A stretch of 64,000 bases of DNA from an uncultured Campylobacter sp. (GTDB lineage: Bacteria > Campylobacterota > Campylobacteria > Campylobacterales > Campylobacteraceae). A program made the position numbers and the translations under genes. Below, piece by piece: positions 33,496 to 41,650 of this stretch; the stretch's first letter is position 1, and every line of letters starts with the position of its first letter. The notes under the pieces were generated by a model, which saw only the letters and a program-made list of their open reading frames with translations, was not told the origin of the DNA and made no database searches. The stretch lies in the NCBI RefSeq assembly GCF_938015785.1, contig NZ_CALLWC010000045.1:1-64000 (forward strand). The letters run 5' to 3'.

Positions 33496-34680
33496 CTAAA
33501 ACACCATCGGAGGCCCGTCCATATTTAACGGCGCGGCTTTTCCGTCGGCGATGAGCACCTCATCTTTTTCATCAAGACCGCTTAAAATTTCGGTATTCAA
33601 ATCGTCGCTAACGCCCGTTTTTACGTATCGCTGCTCGGGCTCTTTACCGTTAAGCACAGTGACGTAATCGCCTCCCCCGTCGCGCTTGATAACCGAGGTA
33701 GGCAGGTAGCTCGTATTGTTCGCTTCGCTTACGATTATGTTGTTTTCGGTCGTCATACCGATCTTTAAAAAATTATTTTCGTTATCCACTAGCATCTTTG
33801 CGTAAAAATAGATCGCGCTGTCGCTGCTACTCGAAGAATAGGACGAACCGCTAGAGGTTTTATCGTACGTCCCGTCGCTAAGGGAGGTAAGACCTGGATC
33901 GATCTTGTAAATTTTAGCCTTTTTGATATTATCCAGATCCGATAGTATGGAGTATTCTACGTCCATTCCAACCTTTACTTTGGATATATCGCCCTCTGCG
34001 ATTTGCATCTTGATCTCCATCTTGCTCAGATCGGCGATCTTTACGATCGTAGGCGTAGTTTGGTTGGAATTTACCGTTTTGCCCTCCTCTACCGGCATGG
34101 AAACGATCGTGCCGCTTATCGGAGCCGTGATCTTGGTGTAGCCGAAATTCGTCTCCGCCGTGCTTAGCTGAAGTTTGGTCTGCTCGATCTGCGCCTCGAT
34201 CTGCTTCTGCTCGGCTTCCTTTAAAGCGGCGCTATTTTTAGCGTTTTCCACAGCCTCTTTGGAAGCGGCGTTTCTTTTATACAGCCCAAGCTCGCGGTTA
34301 TACTGCGTTTTGGCGTTTGCCGCGGCGATCTTTGCCGAAGCTAAATTTGCTTCGTGGATTAGAAGCTGCGCCTTTTGCTGCGCGATCTCGTTTTCTTGAG
34401 TGACCGAGTCGATCTGTGCGATCATATCGCCTTTTTGAACCTTATCGCCCACTTTGACGTAGAGCTTTTTGATCTGTCCGCTTACCTGCGCGCCCACGTC
34501 TACCAAATCCCTGGCATAAACCTCTCCCGCAGCCGTCACCGTGCCTCTAATACTGCCCTTCTCAAGCCTTGTGGTAAGGGCCTTTGGCGCCTCTTCTTGC
34601 TTAAAAAATTTGCCGTATAAGAAATATATCGCAATGACTATGAGCAGAGTAAAGGCGATAAATTTCAAGGTTTTTTTCAT
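33496..34680 (-). CDS. macA: MacA-type periplasmic adaptor (HlyD/RND membrane-fusion family)
   Basis: A 394-residue membrane-fusion protein that bridges MacB and the outer-membrane factor. N-terminal signal anchor (~7-22); a biotinyl-lipoyl half (VGAQVSGQIKKLYVKVGDKVQKGDMIAQID), a long coiled-coil hairpin (~85-170, Ala/Glu/Gln-rich), the second lipoyl half (GYTKITAPISGTIVSMPVEEGKTV), and a beta-barrel/MP domain (QTTPTIVKIADLSKMEIKM). Ser-rich loop near SSGSSYSSSSSDS (~275). First gene of the operon macA-macB-OMF-small protein, all on the minus strand. Confidence 0.93.
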   Translation of the reverse strand: MKKTLKFIAFTLLIVIAIYFLYGKFFKQEEAPKALTTRLEKGSIRGTVTAAGEVYARDLVDVGAQVSGQIKKLYVKVGDKVQKGDMIAQIDSVTQENEIAQQKAQLLIHEANLASAKIAAANAKTQYNRELGLYKRNAASKEAVENAKNSAALKEAEQKQIEAQIEQTKLQLSTAETNFGYTKITAPISGTIVSMPVEEGKTVNSNQTTPTIVKIADLSKMEIKMQIAEGDISKVKVGMDVEYSILSDLDNIKKAKIYKIDPGLTSLSDGTYDKTSSGSSYSSSSSDSAIYFYAKMLVDNENNFLKIGMTTENNIIVSEANNTSYLPTSVIKRDGGGDYVTVLNGKEPEQRYVKTGVSDDLNTEILSGLDEKDEVLIADGKAAPLNMDGPPMVF

Positions 34681-34744
34681 TTTGCCAACTTCAAATAAAA
34701 TAAGGGCTAATTCTAATGTAAAAATATAAAATTTTAGTTAAATA

Positions 34745-35614
34745 CTAAATTCTTTGCTCGCGCACGGCGTAAAATTTCATGATCTTTTTATGTAAAATTA
34801 GCGAAACGTAGATCAACGCCGAGCCCGCAAGTAGGCGCACCAGATCGGCATCCTTTTGCCAAAATACCAAATTTACGACGATCGCTGCGGGAATGAGCGC
34901 GTTATTCATAATCGCAAGCACACCGCTATCGACTTCGCACGCGCCTTTGTTCCACAAAAAATACCCTAAAGCGCTGGCTACCGTGCCCAGGTACACAATC
35001 ACCGCGCCTTGCGAGAAGCTAGGATTAAATTTAGAAAAATCCCCGAGCGCGATCGCGGCAATCGCCGTAACCGCGGTAGCCCCCATGAAAAAGTAGCCGA
35101 AAAGCTCCTTTTGTTCGCTAAAACCGTGGCGCTCCAGCATAAATTTATACGCGCTCTGTCCGAGCCCGAAGCATAGATTTGCGCCTTGCACGAGCAAGAA
35201 GCCCGTCAAAAACTCGGAGTTTATCGCGCCGAATTTTATCACCAGGGCACCTAGCACCGCGACTGCGACGCTGAAAAGATATAGCGCGCGAAATCTAAGC
35301 TTAAGCGCATCGTAAAGCAGCGTCACGTAAAACGGAGTAAATATCGTAAAAAGCGCCACCTCATAGACCTTCAAATACGCAAAGCTGCGGTAGTAGAAGA
35401 TATACATCACGCCGATCTGCACGGCGCCCACGGCGCAAATTTTAAGCGCCAAGGCTAGATTTACGCCACGAAATTTCATAAACGGCAAAAAGCAAATTAG
35501 CGCCAATGATACGCGCGAAAACGCCAAATACGCGCTATCTATGCCGCGCAAAAACTCGCCTATCAGCGAGAAACTAAAAGCCCAAATACAAGTAACCAAA
35601 ATCAGTTTTTTCAA
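34745..35614 (-). CDS. EamA/DMT-family transporter
   Basis: A 289-residue inner-membrane protein with ten hydrophobic helices in two EamA repeats (first repeat ~1-135, second ~145-275); the family exports small metabolites or amino acids, substrate unknown. Typical motifs: IWAFSFSLIGEFL near the N-terminus and YLGTVASALGYFLWNKGACEVDS in the second repeat. The start is TTG (35614), preceded by AGGCGGA; that Shine-Dalgarno lies within a hairpin (35620-35645). Single gene between the MacAB operon and the divergent glmU operon. Confidence 0.88.
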   Translation of the reverse strand: MKKLILVTCIWAFSFSLIGEFLRGIDSAYLAFSRVSLALICFLPFMKFRGVNLALALKICAVGAVQIGVMYIFYYRSFAYLKVYEVALFTIFTPFYVTLLYDALKLRFRALYLFSVAVAVLGALVIKFGAINSEFLTGFLLVQGANLCFGLGQSAYKFMLERHGFSEQKELFGYFFMGATAVTAIAAIALGDFSKFNPSFSQGAVIVYLGTVASALGYFLWNKGACEVDSGVLAIMNNALIPAAIVVNLVFWQKDADLVRLLAGSALIYVSLILHKKIMKFYAVREQRI

Positions 35615-35619
35615 AACGT

Positions 35620-35645
35620 CCGCCTAAGCTTTAAAATTTAGGCGG
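35620..35645 (-). promoter_or_regulatory. Hairpin overlapping the ribosome binding site of the DMT transporter
   Basis: CCGCCTAA and TTAGGCGG form an 8-bp perfect stem around a 10-nt loop. On the minus strand the second arm contains the AGGCGG Shine-Dalgarno for the TTG start at 35614, so folding would hide it. Whether this regulates translation is an inference. Confidence 0.45.
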
Positions 35646-35729
35646 AATTTTATAAAATTTTAGTTGAATTTGGGATTTAAATTTCGCCCACGCGGCATAA
35701 ATTTAGGTTTTTATTTATTTTAAATGTGT

Positions 35730-35735
35730 TAAAAT
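35730..35735 (+). promoter_or_regulatory. Candidate -10 element for the glmU operon
   Basis: TAAAAT at 35730-35735 in GTGTTAAAATTAT, preceded by T-rich sequence (TTATTTATTTTAAA), fits the Campylobacter sigma70 pattern of an extended -10 with periodic T tracts. It lies ~30 bp ahead of the glmU ATG. Confidence 0.5.
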
Positions 35736-35764
35736 TATCCGATTTTTGAAATTTAAGGGTAAAA

Positions 35765-37066
35765 ATGAACGACGTTTCGGTTATAGTTCTTGCCGCAGGA
35801 CTGGGCACTCGGATGAAGTCGCAAAAAGCCAAGGTTCTTTTCGAGCTTTGCGGCGAGCCGATGATAATCCACATCTTAAAGAAAGCTTACGAAATTTCAA
35901 ACGACGTGAGCGTGATTTTACACTATCAATTCGACGAGGTTAAAAGCGCAGTTCTAGCGCACTTTCCAAACGCCAAAATCTACAAACAAGACCACGAGCA
36001 TTTCCCGGGCACTGCAGGTGGACTAAAAGAGGTCGAAATCAGCGGAGCCAAAACGCTCATAATCTGCGGCGATATGCCTTTGGTAAAAAGCGCCGAGCTT
36101 CGCAAACTCTGCGAGGGGAACGCGGAAGTAAATTTAAGCGTTTTTAGCGCGCGCGATCCATTCGGATATGGCCGCGTAATCACCAGAGGCGGCGAAATTT
36201 TAAAGATCGTCGAGCAGAAGGACGCAAGCGAGGAAGAAAAGGCGGTAAAAGACGCGAACGCCGGCTGCTACTGCTTCAAAAGCGAGGCATTGAAACAAAT
36301 TCTGCCGCAGATCAAACCAGATAACGCGCAAAAAGAGTACTACCTCACCGACGCGATCAAAATCGCCAAAGATATAGGCTTAAAATGCTCCGCCGTGTGG
36401 GTGGATGAGCAAAATTTCATGGGCATAAACGATAAATTTGCCCTCAGCATCGCCGAAAATTTAATGCAAAACGAGATCAAAGAAAATTTGATGAAGCAAG
36501 GCGTTTTAATGCGCCTACCGCAAAGTATCTACATTGATAGCAGGGCGAAATTTATCGGCGAGTGCGAGCTGCAAGAAAACGTAAGCATCATCGGTCCTTG
36601 CGTGATCGAAAGCTCACTCATCAAAAGCGGCTGCGTCATCGAAGATAGCGTCGTAAAAAACTCCGACATCGGTCCGATGGCACATCTGCGCCCAAAATGC
36701 GAAGTTATAGGCACCCATATCGGAAATTTCGTCGAGCTTAAAAACGCGAAAGTAAACAAGATCAAGGCGGGGCATTTAAGTTATCTCGGAGATTGCGAGA
36801 TCGATGAGGGCAGTAATATCGGCTGCGGCACGATTACGTGCAACTACGATGGCAAGAAAAAATACAAAACGATAATCGGAAAAAACGTCTTTATCGGCTC
36901 GGATACACAGTTAGTAGCGCCCGTGCGGGTGGCGGACGACGTCATAATCGCCGCGGGCACGACGGTTACGAGCGACGTTCCCAGCGGCGCACTGGCGATC
37001 AGCCGAAGCAAACAAATCAACAAAGATGGGTTTTTCCATAAATTTTTTAGGAGCGAAGATGAGTAA
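35765..37066 (+). CDS. glmU: Bifunctional N-acetylglucosamine-1-phosphate uridyltransferase / glucosamine-1-phosphate acetyltransferase
   Basis: Makes UDP-GlcNAc, the shared precursor of peptidoglycan and lipid A. 433 residues. N-terminal pyrophosphorylase with VLAAGLGTRMKSQKAK (8-23) and the nucleotide-binding region LIICGDMPLV; C-terminal left-handed beta-helix acetyltransferase domain with hexapeptide repeats (from ~245) and the catalytic His/Asn region (GHLSYLGDCEIDEGSNIGCGTITCNYDGKKK). The final segment SRSKQINKDGFFHKFF overlaps the next gene's start by 8 bp. Start of the operon glmU-coaBC-uppS, the order known from Campylobacter. Confidence 0.97.
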   Translation: MNDVSVIVLAAGLGTRMKSQKAKVLFELCGEPMIIHILKKAYEISNDVSVILHYQFDEVKSAVLAHFPNAKIYKQDHEHFPGTAGGLKEVEISGAKTLIICGDMPLVKSAELRKLCEGNAEVNLSVFSARDPFGYGRVITRGGEILKIVEQKDASEEEKAVKDANAGCYCFKSEALKQILPQIKPDNAQKEYYLTDAIKIAKDIGLKCSAVWVDEQNFMGINDKFALSIAENLMQNEIKENLMKQGVLMRLPQSIYIDSRAKFIGECELQENVSIIGPCVIESSLIKSGCVIEDSVVKNSDIGPMAHLRPKCEVIGTHIGNFVELKNAKVNKIKAGHLSYLGDCEIDEGSNIGCGTITCNYDGKKKYKTIIGKNVFIGSDTQLVAPVRVADDVIIAAGTTVTSDVPSGALAISRSKQINKDGFFHKFFRSEDE

Positions 37067-38240
37067 GAAAAAGGTTTTACTGGCGGTTTGCGGGAGTATA
37101 AGTTTTTACAAAGCGTTTGAAATTTTATCCGCTCTGAAAAAGTCGAATTTCGACGTCTATGTCGCGCTTAGCGACGGCGTGCAGGAGTTCGTCAGCTACA
37201 AGGCATTCGAGGCGCTATGCGATCACCCGGTACTTTGCAAAGCCAACGAAAACTGGCAGGCGGGCATCAACCATATCGCTTATTCTAAGGTGGATTTGGT
37301 TTTAATCGCGCCTGCTACGGCAAATACTATAAACAAGCTCGCATGGGGCGTCTGCGATAACGTATTTTTAGAGGTGTTAAACGCGGCTTTCGCCCACGCT
37401 AAGGTGGTTATCGCGCCAGCTGCAAATCCCGCACTACTTGAAAATAACATCACAAAAAACTGCATCGATATGCTAAAAGCAAGCGTCAATGCGTATTTTG
37501 TGGATCCGATAGAAAAAACCCTAGCTTGCGGAGATACCGGCAAAGGCGGACTAGCGAGCACCGAGGCGATTATGAAGACGCTAAAGCGCGCGCTTTACAA
37601 CGATAAATTTTGGGAGGATAAAACCGTCATCATCACCGGAGGCGCGACGATCGAAAAGATCGATAGCGTGCGCGGCATTACGAATTTCTCCAGCGGCAAA
37701 ACCTCCAAAGCAATTGCCGACGCGCTGTTTTACCTAGGCGCGGACGTGACGCTGATCTCTAGCAACGAATATGAAAATTTACCGTACAAGCTCGTTAAAT
37801 TTGAAAGCACTATCGGGCTAAAATCGGCGCTTGACAGCACAAAATTCCCAGACGGCGCGTATTTGATAATGGCCGCCGCGGTAAGCGATTATTCGCCGAA
37901 AGTGCGCTATAAAGACAAAGTGAAAAAAGCGGAGATCGGCGAAATTTGGAATTTACGCCTAGGCGAAAACGAGGATATCTTAAGCTCCGTGCGCGGAAAT
38001 ATCAAAAAAGTGGGCTTTAAACTCGAAACCGACCGCGAAAACGCCGTCGGTGAGGCCAAACGCATGCTTAACGAAAAGCATCTCGACGCCGTCTGCCTAA
38101 ACGTGCTGGACGACATCATCAAGCTCGGCGGCGACGTCCTTAAGGTCACTTTTATCACGAAAAACGATCAGGTCGTAATCGACACCGCGCCAAAGGACGA
38201 AGTCGCCCTAAAAATCGCGGCTGAGCTGAAAAAAATCTGA
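37059..38240 (+). CDS. coaBC: Bifunctional phosphopantothenoylcysteine decarboxylase / phosphopantothenate-cysteine ligase
   Basis: Two steps of coenzyme A synthesis in one protein (393 aa). CoaC (1-~185): flavodoxin-like core LLAVCGSISFYKAFEIL, and the catalytic Cys in LACGDTGKGGLA. CoaB (~195-393): VIITGGATIEKIDSVRGITNFSSG, the nucleotide-binding signature, and AAVSDYSP. The ATG at 37059 has TAGGAGCGA ahead and lies 8 bp inside glmU; an in-frame ATG upstream would overlap more and lacks this RBS. Confidence 0.96.
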   Translation: MSKKKVLLAVCGSISFYKAFEILSALKKSNFDVYVALSDGVQEFVSYKAFEALCDHPVLCKANENWQAGINHIAYSKVDLVLIAPATANTINKLAWGVCDNVFLEVLNAAFAHAKVVIAPAANPALLENNITKNCIDMLKASVNAYFVDPIEKTLACGDTGKGGLASTEAIMKTLKRALYNDKFWEDKTVIITGGATIEKIDSVRGITNFSSGKTSKAIADALFYLGADVTLISSNEYENLPYKLVKFESTIGLKSALDSTKFPDGAYLIMAAAVSDYSPKVRYKDKVKKAEIGEIWNLRLGENEDILSSVRGNIKKVGFKLETDRENAVGEAKRMLNEKHLDAVCLNVLDDIIKLGGDVLKVTFITKNDQVVIDTAPKDEVALKIAAELKKI

Positions 38241-38243
38241 TCC

Positions 38244-38921
38244 GTGAATAGCCTAAATCATCTCGCTCTTGTGATGGACGGCAACGGGCGCTGGGCGAAA
38301 AAGCGCGGTCTACTGCGCACCGGCGGGCACGAAGTGGGCGCGGAGGTCGTGGAACAGATCTGCGAGTTTTGCATCGACGAAAGCATCGCAAACCTCACGC
38401 TATACGCCTTTAGCACCGAAAATTGGAAGCGTCCGAAAAGCGAAGTGGAATTTTTGATGAAGTTGCTTCAAAAATTCCTAATCTCTCGCCGCGAAAAATT
38501 TATCCAAAACGGGATAAAATTCTATCCGATCGGCGACATATCGGCTTTTGAGGGCGATCTGCGAAGCGAGATCGAATATCTTTCAAATTTAACTCAAAAC
38601 GGACGAGCGCTAAATTTTAACCTGGCGATCAACTACGGCTCGCGAGACGAGATCGTGCGAGCATGCGAGCGGCTGCTTGCAAGCGGCGAGCGACTAAGCG
38701 AAGCGGGCATCGGCGCGCATCTGGATACAGCGCACAGCGGCGACGTGGATCTGCTGGTGCGCACTGGCGGCGAGCAGCGGCTGTCGAATTTCTTGCTCTG
38801 GCAGGCGAGCTACGCCGAGCTTGCGTTTACGCCGACGCTGTGGCCGGATTTCACGCGCGAGGAGCTTGCACGCATAGTGGATGATTTCCGCCGCAAACAG
38901 CGCCGCTTCGGCGGTCTTTAA
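38244..38921 (+). CDS. uppS: Undecaprenyl-diphosphate synthase (cis-prenyltransferase)
   Basis: Makes the C55 lipid carrier for peptidoglycan and polysaccharide assembly, so it supplies the envelope genes elsewhere in the window. 225 residues with a GTG start 3 bp after coaBC. Motifs in order: ALVMDGNGRWAKKRG (catalytic Asp), GHEVGAEVV, LTLYAFSTENWKRP, LNFNLAINYGSRDEIV and DLLVRTGGEQRLSNFLLWQASYAEL. Length is slightly short (usual 230-250) but all motifs are complete. A perfect long inverted repeat begins 29 bp after the stop. Confidence 0.96.
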   Translation: MNSLNHLALVMDGNGRWAKKRGLLRTGGHEVGAEVVEQICEFCIDESIANLTLYAFSTENWKRPKSEVEFLMKLLQKFLISRREKFIQNGIKFYPIGDISAFEGDLRSEIEYLSNLTQNGRALNFNLAINYGSRDEIVRACERLLASGERLSEAGIGAHLDTAHSGDVDLLVRTGGEQRLSNFLLWQASYAELAFTPTLWPDFTREELARIVDDFRRKQRRFGGL

Positions 38922-39229
38922 GCTGCGGCGCAGTCGCTCTGACGGTCACTTTAAATTTTAAAATTTACCGCCTGCGACGCGGTAAATTTTAAAATTTAAT
39001 CCGTGGGCGCTCGCGACACCATGAAATTTTAAAATTTCAGGATTTTAATTTACGGCATCGTAAAATTTAAAATTTTAATATGTAGGCGCGCGGCGCTATA
39101 GAAATTTTAAATTTCGCCCTTTTAAATTTAAAGCTCTAGCGCGAGCCGTGTTACGAGGTGCGGTAAATTTAACGCGGCAGAATTTTAAAAATCACGCCGC
39201 GCATTCGTGCAAAGACCGAAAGGAAGGCT
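38922..39229. other. Gene-free spacer, 308 bp, dominated by AAATTTTAAAATTT palindromes
   Basis: At least six copies of AAATTTTAAAATT-like palindromic words lie between uppS and the zinc-ribbon membrane protein, including the 21-bp arm inverted repeat listed next. No gene is seen; the next gene has AAGGAAGG upstream. Confidence 0.55.
38951..38999. repeat. Perfect 21-bp-arm inverted repeat downstream of uppS
   Basis: Arms 38951-38971 and 38979-38999 are exact reverse complements, separated by the 7-nt loop CTGCGAC. Each arm itself contains the palindrome AAATTTTAAAATTT followed by ACCGC (or its complement). It could act as a terminator-like hairpin, but no T tract follows. It may instead be a dispersed palindromic element. 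Confidence 0.7.
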
Positions 39230-39655
39230 ATGAGCTACTACATACAATGTGGTTGCGGCAAAAAGCTTACGAAAAAGCCGATGAAAACTCTAAGATGCCC
39301 AAGATGCGGCAGCGTGTATAAAAAATCAAAGAAATTTATACTGTCGGTCTATATTTGCCTGCTTGTGTTTTTTATGCTAGCGTTTGCCCTCATCCCCGAT
39401 AAAATGGGGATTTTAGCATCCGCAGGCAGCGGGATAGGCGCATATATTATGTTTTTATGGATCGTAGATACTTTGAACTTCGATCTTTTGGACGCCGTGA
39501 TACTGGTGGCGGGATTTTTGATTTTCGGCGGATTATATGAGGCATGGGGCGAGCCGCTCCTCGCCGGGCTCATAGCCATTTTATTTTGCGTAGGCGCGGC
39601 GGCGATTTTCGTAAAATTTTTCCCTTATGAGAGCCAAAAAATCAATGAAAACTAA
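39230..39655 (+). CDS. Zinc-ribbon membrane protein, hypothetical
   Basis: A 141-residue protein with an N-terminal zinc ribbon (CGCGKK and CPRCGSVY, residues ~8-30) and four likely transmembrane helices (FILSVYICLLVFFMLAFALI, GAYIMFLWIVDTL, DAVILVAGFLIFGGLY, LIAILFCVGAAAIFV). Function unknown. AAGGAAGG sits ahead of the ATG. It lies between uppS and the prepilin peptidase, separated from each by spacers, so it may have its own promoter. Confidence 0.7.
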   Translation: MSYYIQCGCGKKLTKKPMKTLRCPRCGSVYKKSKKFILSVYICLLVFFMLAFALIPDKMGILASAGSGIGAYIMFLWIVDTLNFDLLDAVILVAGFLIFGGLYEAWGEPLLAGLIAILFCVGAAAIFVKFFPYESQKINEN

Positions 39656-39720
39656 GAAATTTCTCGCTACCATAGAGCGTTTGATTAAATTTTAAAAAGT
39701 TAAAGCTCCAAAGGAAAAAG

Positions 39721-40476
39721 ATGGATTTAAATATCGTTTACGGCGTGATTTTTGCGGTATTCGGCACCTGCGTAGGCTCGTTTTGCAACGTCCTGATCTA
39801 CCGCCTGCCGCGCGGACAGAGCGTAAATTTTCCCGCTTCGCACTGCCCCAAGTGCTCTCACGCTCTGAAATTTTACCACAACATTCCGCTGCTTTCGTGG
39901 CTCTTTTTGGGCGGCAAATGCGCCTTTTGTAAAACCAAAATTTCGATCCGCTACCCGATCGTTGAGCTTTTAGGCGGCGCGCTTGCGCTTGCGGCGTATT
40001 TCGGCGAACCCGATCTTGCAAAAGCCGCGGTGCTTGGGCTTTGCTTCATATTACTTATGGCGCTTTCGGCGATCGATTTTGAGTATAAAGCCGTACCCGA
40101 GAGCCTTCTTTACGTAGTTACGGCGCTTTCGCTTGCTTATACGCTGATGTATGATTTTAATCTCAGCGGCGTGGGCGCGGCGGCGGGATACGCGGCGATA
40201 TTTTTCGTGCTGCGCCTCATCGTTACTTTCGTGCTAAAGCGCGAAGCGATGGGAAGCGCGGATATTTTTATCGCGGGCGTTATGGGGGCGATTTTGGGCT
40301 GGAAGCTTGGCGGTATCTCGATATACATCGGCGCGATTTTGACGCTACCTGCGTATCTCATCGCGCACAAAAAGGGCTACGAGCTGCCGTTTGTGCCGTT
40401 TTTATCGATGGGACTGCTTCTTACTTTTATTTTTAGAGATCAAATTTTAAGGCTCTTGGACATCATTTATGGATAG
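39721..40476 (+). CDS. pilD: Type IV prepilin peptidase / methyltransferase (A24 family)
   Basis: Cleaves and N-methylates prepilin-like signal peptides at the inner membrane. 251 residues with about seven helices. The methylase half carries both zinc-type Cys pairs, CPKC and CAFC (HCPKCSHALKFYHNIPLLSWL). The protease half has the first Asp in ALSAIDFEYKAVP and the second in GSADIFIAGVMGA. No pilin gene lies nearby, but the order prepilin peptidase-LptF/G-truA is known in Campylobacter. AAAGGAAAAAG precedes the ATG. The symbol is by family. Confidence 0.9.
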   Translation: MDLNIVYGVIFAVFGTCVGSFCNVLIYRLPRGQSVNFPASHCPKCSHALKFYHNIPLLSWLFLGGKCAFCKTKISIRYPIVELLGGALALAAYFGEPDLAKAAVLGLCFILLMALSAIDFEYKAVPESLLYVVTALSLAYTLMYDFNLSGVGAAAGYAAIFFVLRLIVTFVLKREAMGSADIFIAGVMGAILGWKLGGISIYIGAILTLPAYLIAHKKGYELPFVPFLSMGLLLTFIFRDQILRLLDIIYG

Positions 40477-41500
40477 GGTGCAGCGCTATTTATTTAGCAA
40501 TTTCGTCGGCTCGTTCGCATCGCTTTTCAGCACGCTTTTTATCATAATGTCGATCGTCTTTTTTCTTCAGATCGCGCGTATTACGTCGTTTATCGAGATA
40601 AATTTTTCAGAGCTAGTCAAGCTATATCTTTTCATGCTGCCGCGTATACTCATATTTACGGTGCCGATCGCGTTTTTCGTAGCGCTTAGCATCTCCCTTT
40701 TTAGGCTATCTAAAGAGAACGAAACCATAGTAATATTTACCATCGGCTACGCCACGCGCAAGATCGCGCTATTTTTTGGCATAAGCGCCGCGCTGTGTTC
40801 CTTGGCGCTACTTTTCGTATCGCTTTTTATGATGCCGATAGCCGAAAATTTAAAGGACAATTTCATCGATTACAAAAAAATTAGCGCGACGCTAAATATC
40901 AAATCCAACGAATTCGGGCAGAAATTCTCCGACTGGCTCGTTTTTATCGATTCGCAGGAAAACAACGGCACAAGCACCCTGTATAAGGATCTGGTGCTGT
41001 ATAATCCAGGTGGCTCGCAGGATCATGAGCGGATGATCGTAGCGCGCAGCGGCGAGTTTAAAAACGAAAACGCGAGCTTTTCGGCGATGCTACACGACGG
41101 CAAAATTTACACGATGGGCGGCGATCAGTGGCACGTAAGCGAGTTTGAAAGCCTAACTCTGCGCACGCAAAGCGACCGCAATATCCGCGGCGGAGGCGGC
41201 GTGATCGGATACTGGAGCGAGATGGGCGGCAGCGAAAAGCGCAGGAAGGAATTTAGCATCTACACCCTCGTCTCGCTCTTTCCGCTGGCGAGCTTTCTGT
41301 TTGCGCTAAGCCTCGGTATCGTGACCTATCGCTACGAAAAGGGCTTCGTTTACGCAGGGATTTTCGGCGTGCTTTTTAGCTACTTCGCGCTGATCATGCT
41401 ACTCTCCAAACATCCGAGCATCGCGCTTCCCGTAACATTCGGCGTTACGCTTATCGCATCGTTGCTTTACTACAGGATCAAAATTGCCCCGAGGTACTGA
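40469..41500 (+). CDS. LptF/LptG-family LPS export permease
   Basis: A 343-residue YjgP/YjgQ protein of the LptB2FG transporter that extracts lipid A-core/LOS from the inner membrane. Six TM segments, three N-terminal (~13-40, 60-80, 98-122) and three C-terminal, with a periplasmic jellyroll domain between (~135-270). N-terminal FSNFVGSFASLFSTLFIIMSI and FRLSKENETIVIF match the family. It overlaps pilD by 8 bp. Whether it is F or G is not settled here; the second subunit is not in the window. It would act on the same molecules as the polysaccharide operon products. Confidence 0.88.
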   Translation: MDRVQRYLFSNFVGSFASLFSTLFIIMSIVFFLQIARITSFIEINFSELVKLYLFMLPRILIFTVPIAFFVALSISLFRLSKENETIVIFTIGYATRKIALFFGISAALCSLALLFVSLFMMPIAENLKDNFIDYKKISATLNIKSNEFGQKFSDWLVFIDSQENNGTSTLYKDLVLYNPGGSQDHERMIVARSGEFKNENASFSAMLHDGKIYTMGGDQWHVSEFESLTLRTQSDRNIRGGGGVIGYWSEMGGSEKRRKEFSIYTLVSLFPLASFLFALSLGIVTYRYEKGFVYAGIFGVLFSYFALIMLLSKHPSIALPVTFGVTLIASLLYYRIKIAPRY

Positions 41501-41650
41501 AAAAGACTCCGAGCTTTGCGGCGGCGAAATTTTAAACAAAAGCTCGTCTGCTCGAAATTTAGCGGATAAAATTTCGACAAGTAAGCCTAGCGCGTCTAAA
41601 ATTTTGCGTGGGGTAAATTTAGAACACGAAGCATAAAACGGGAGCAGGCT

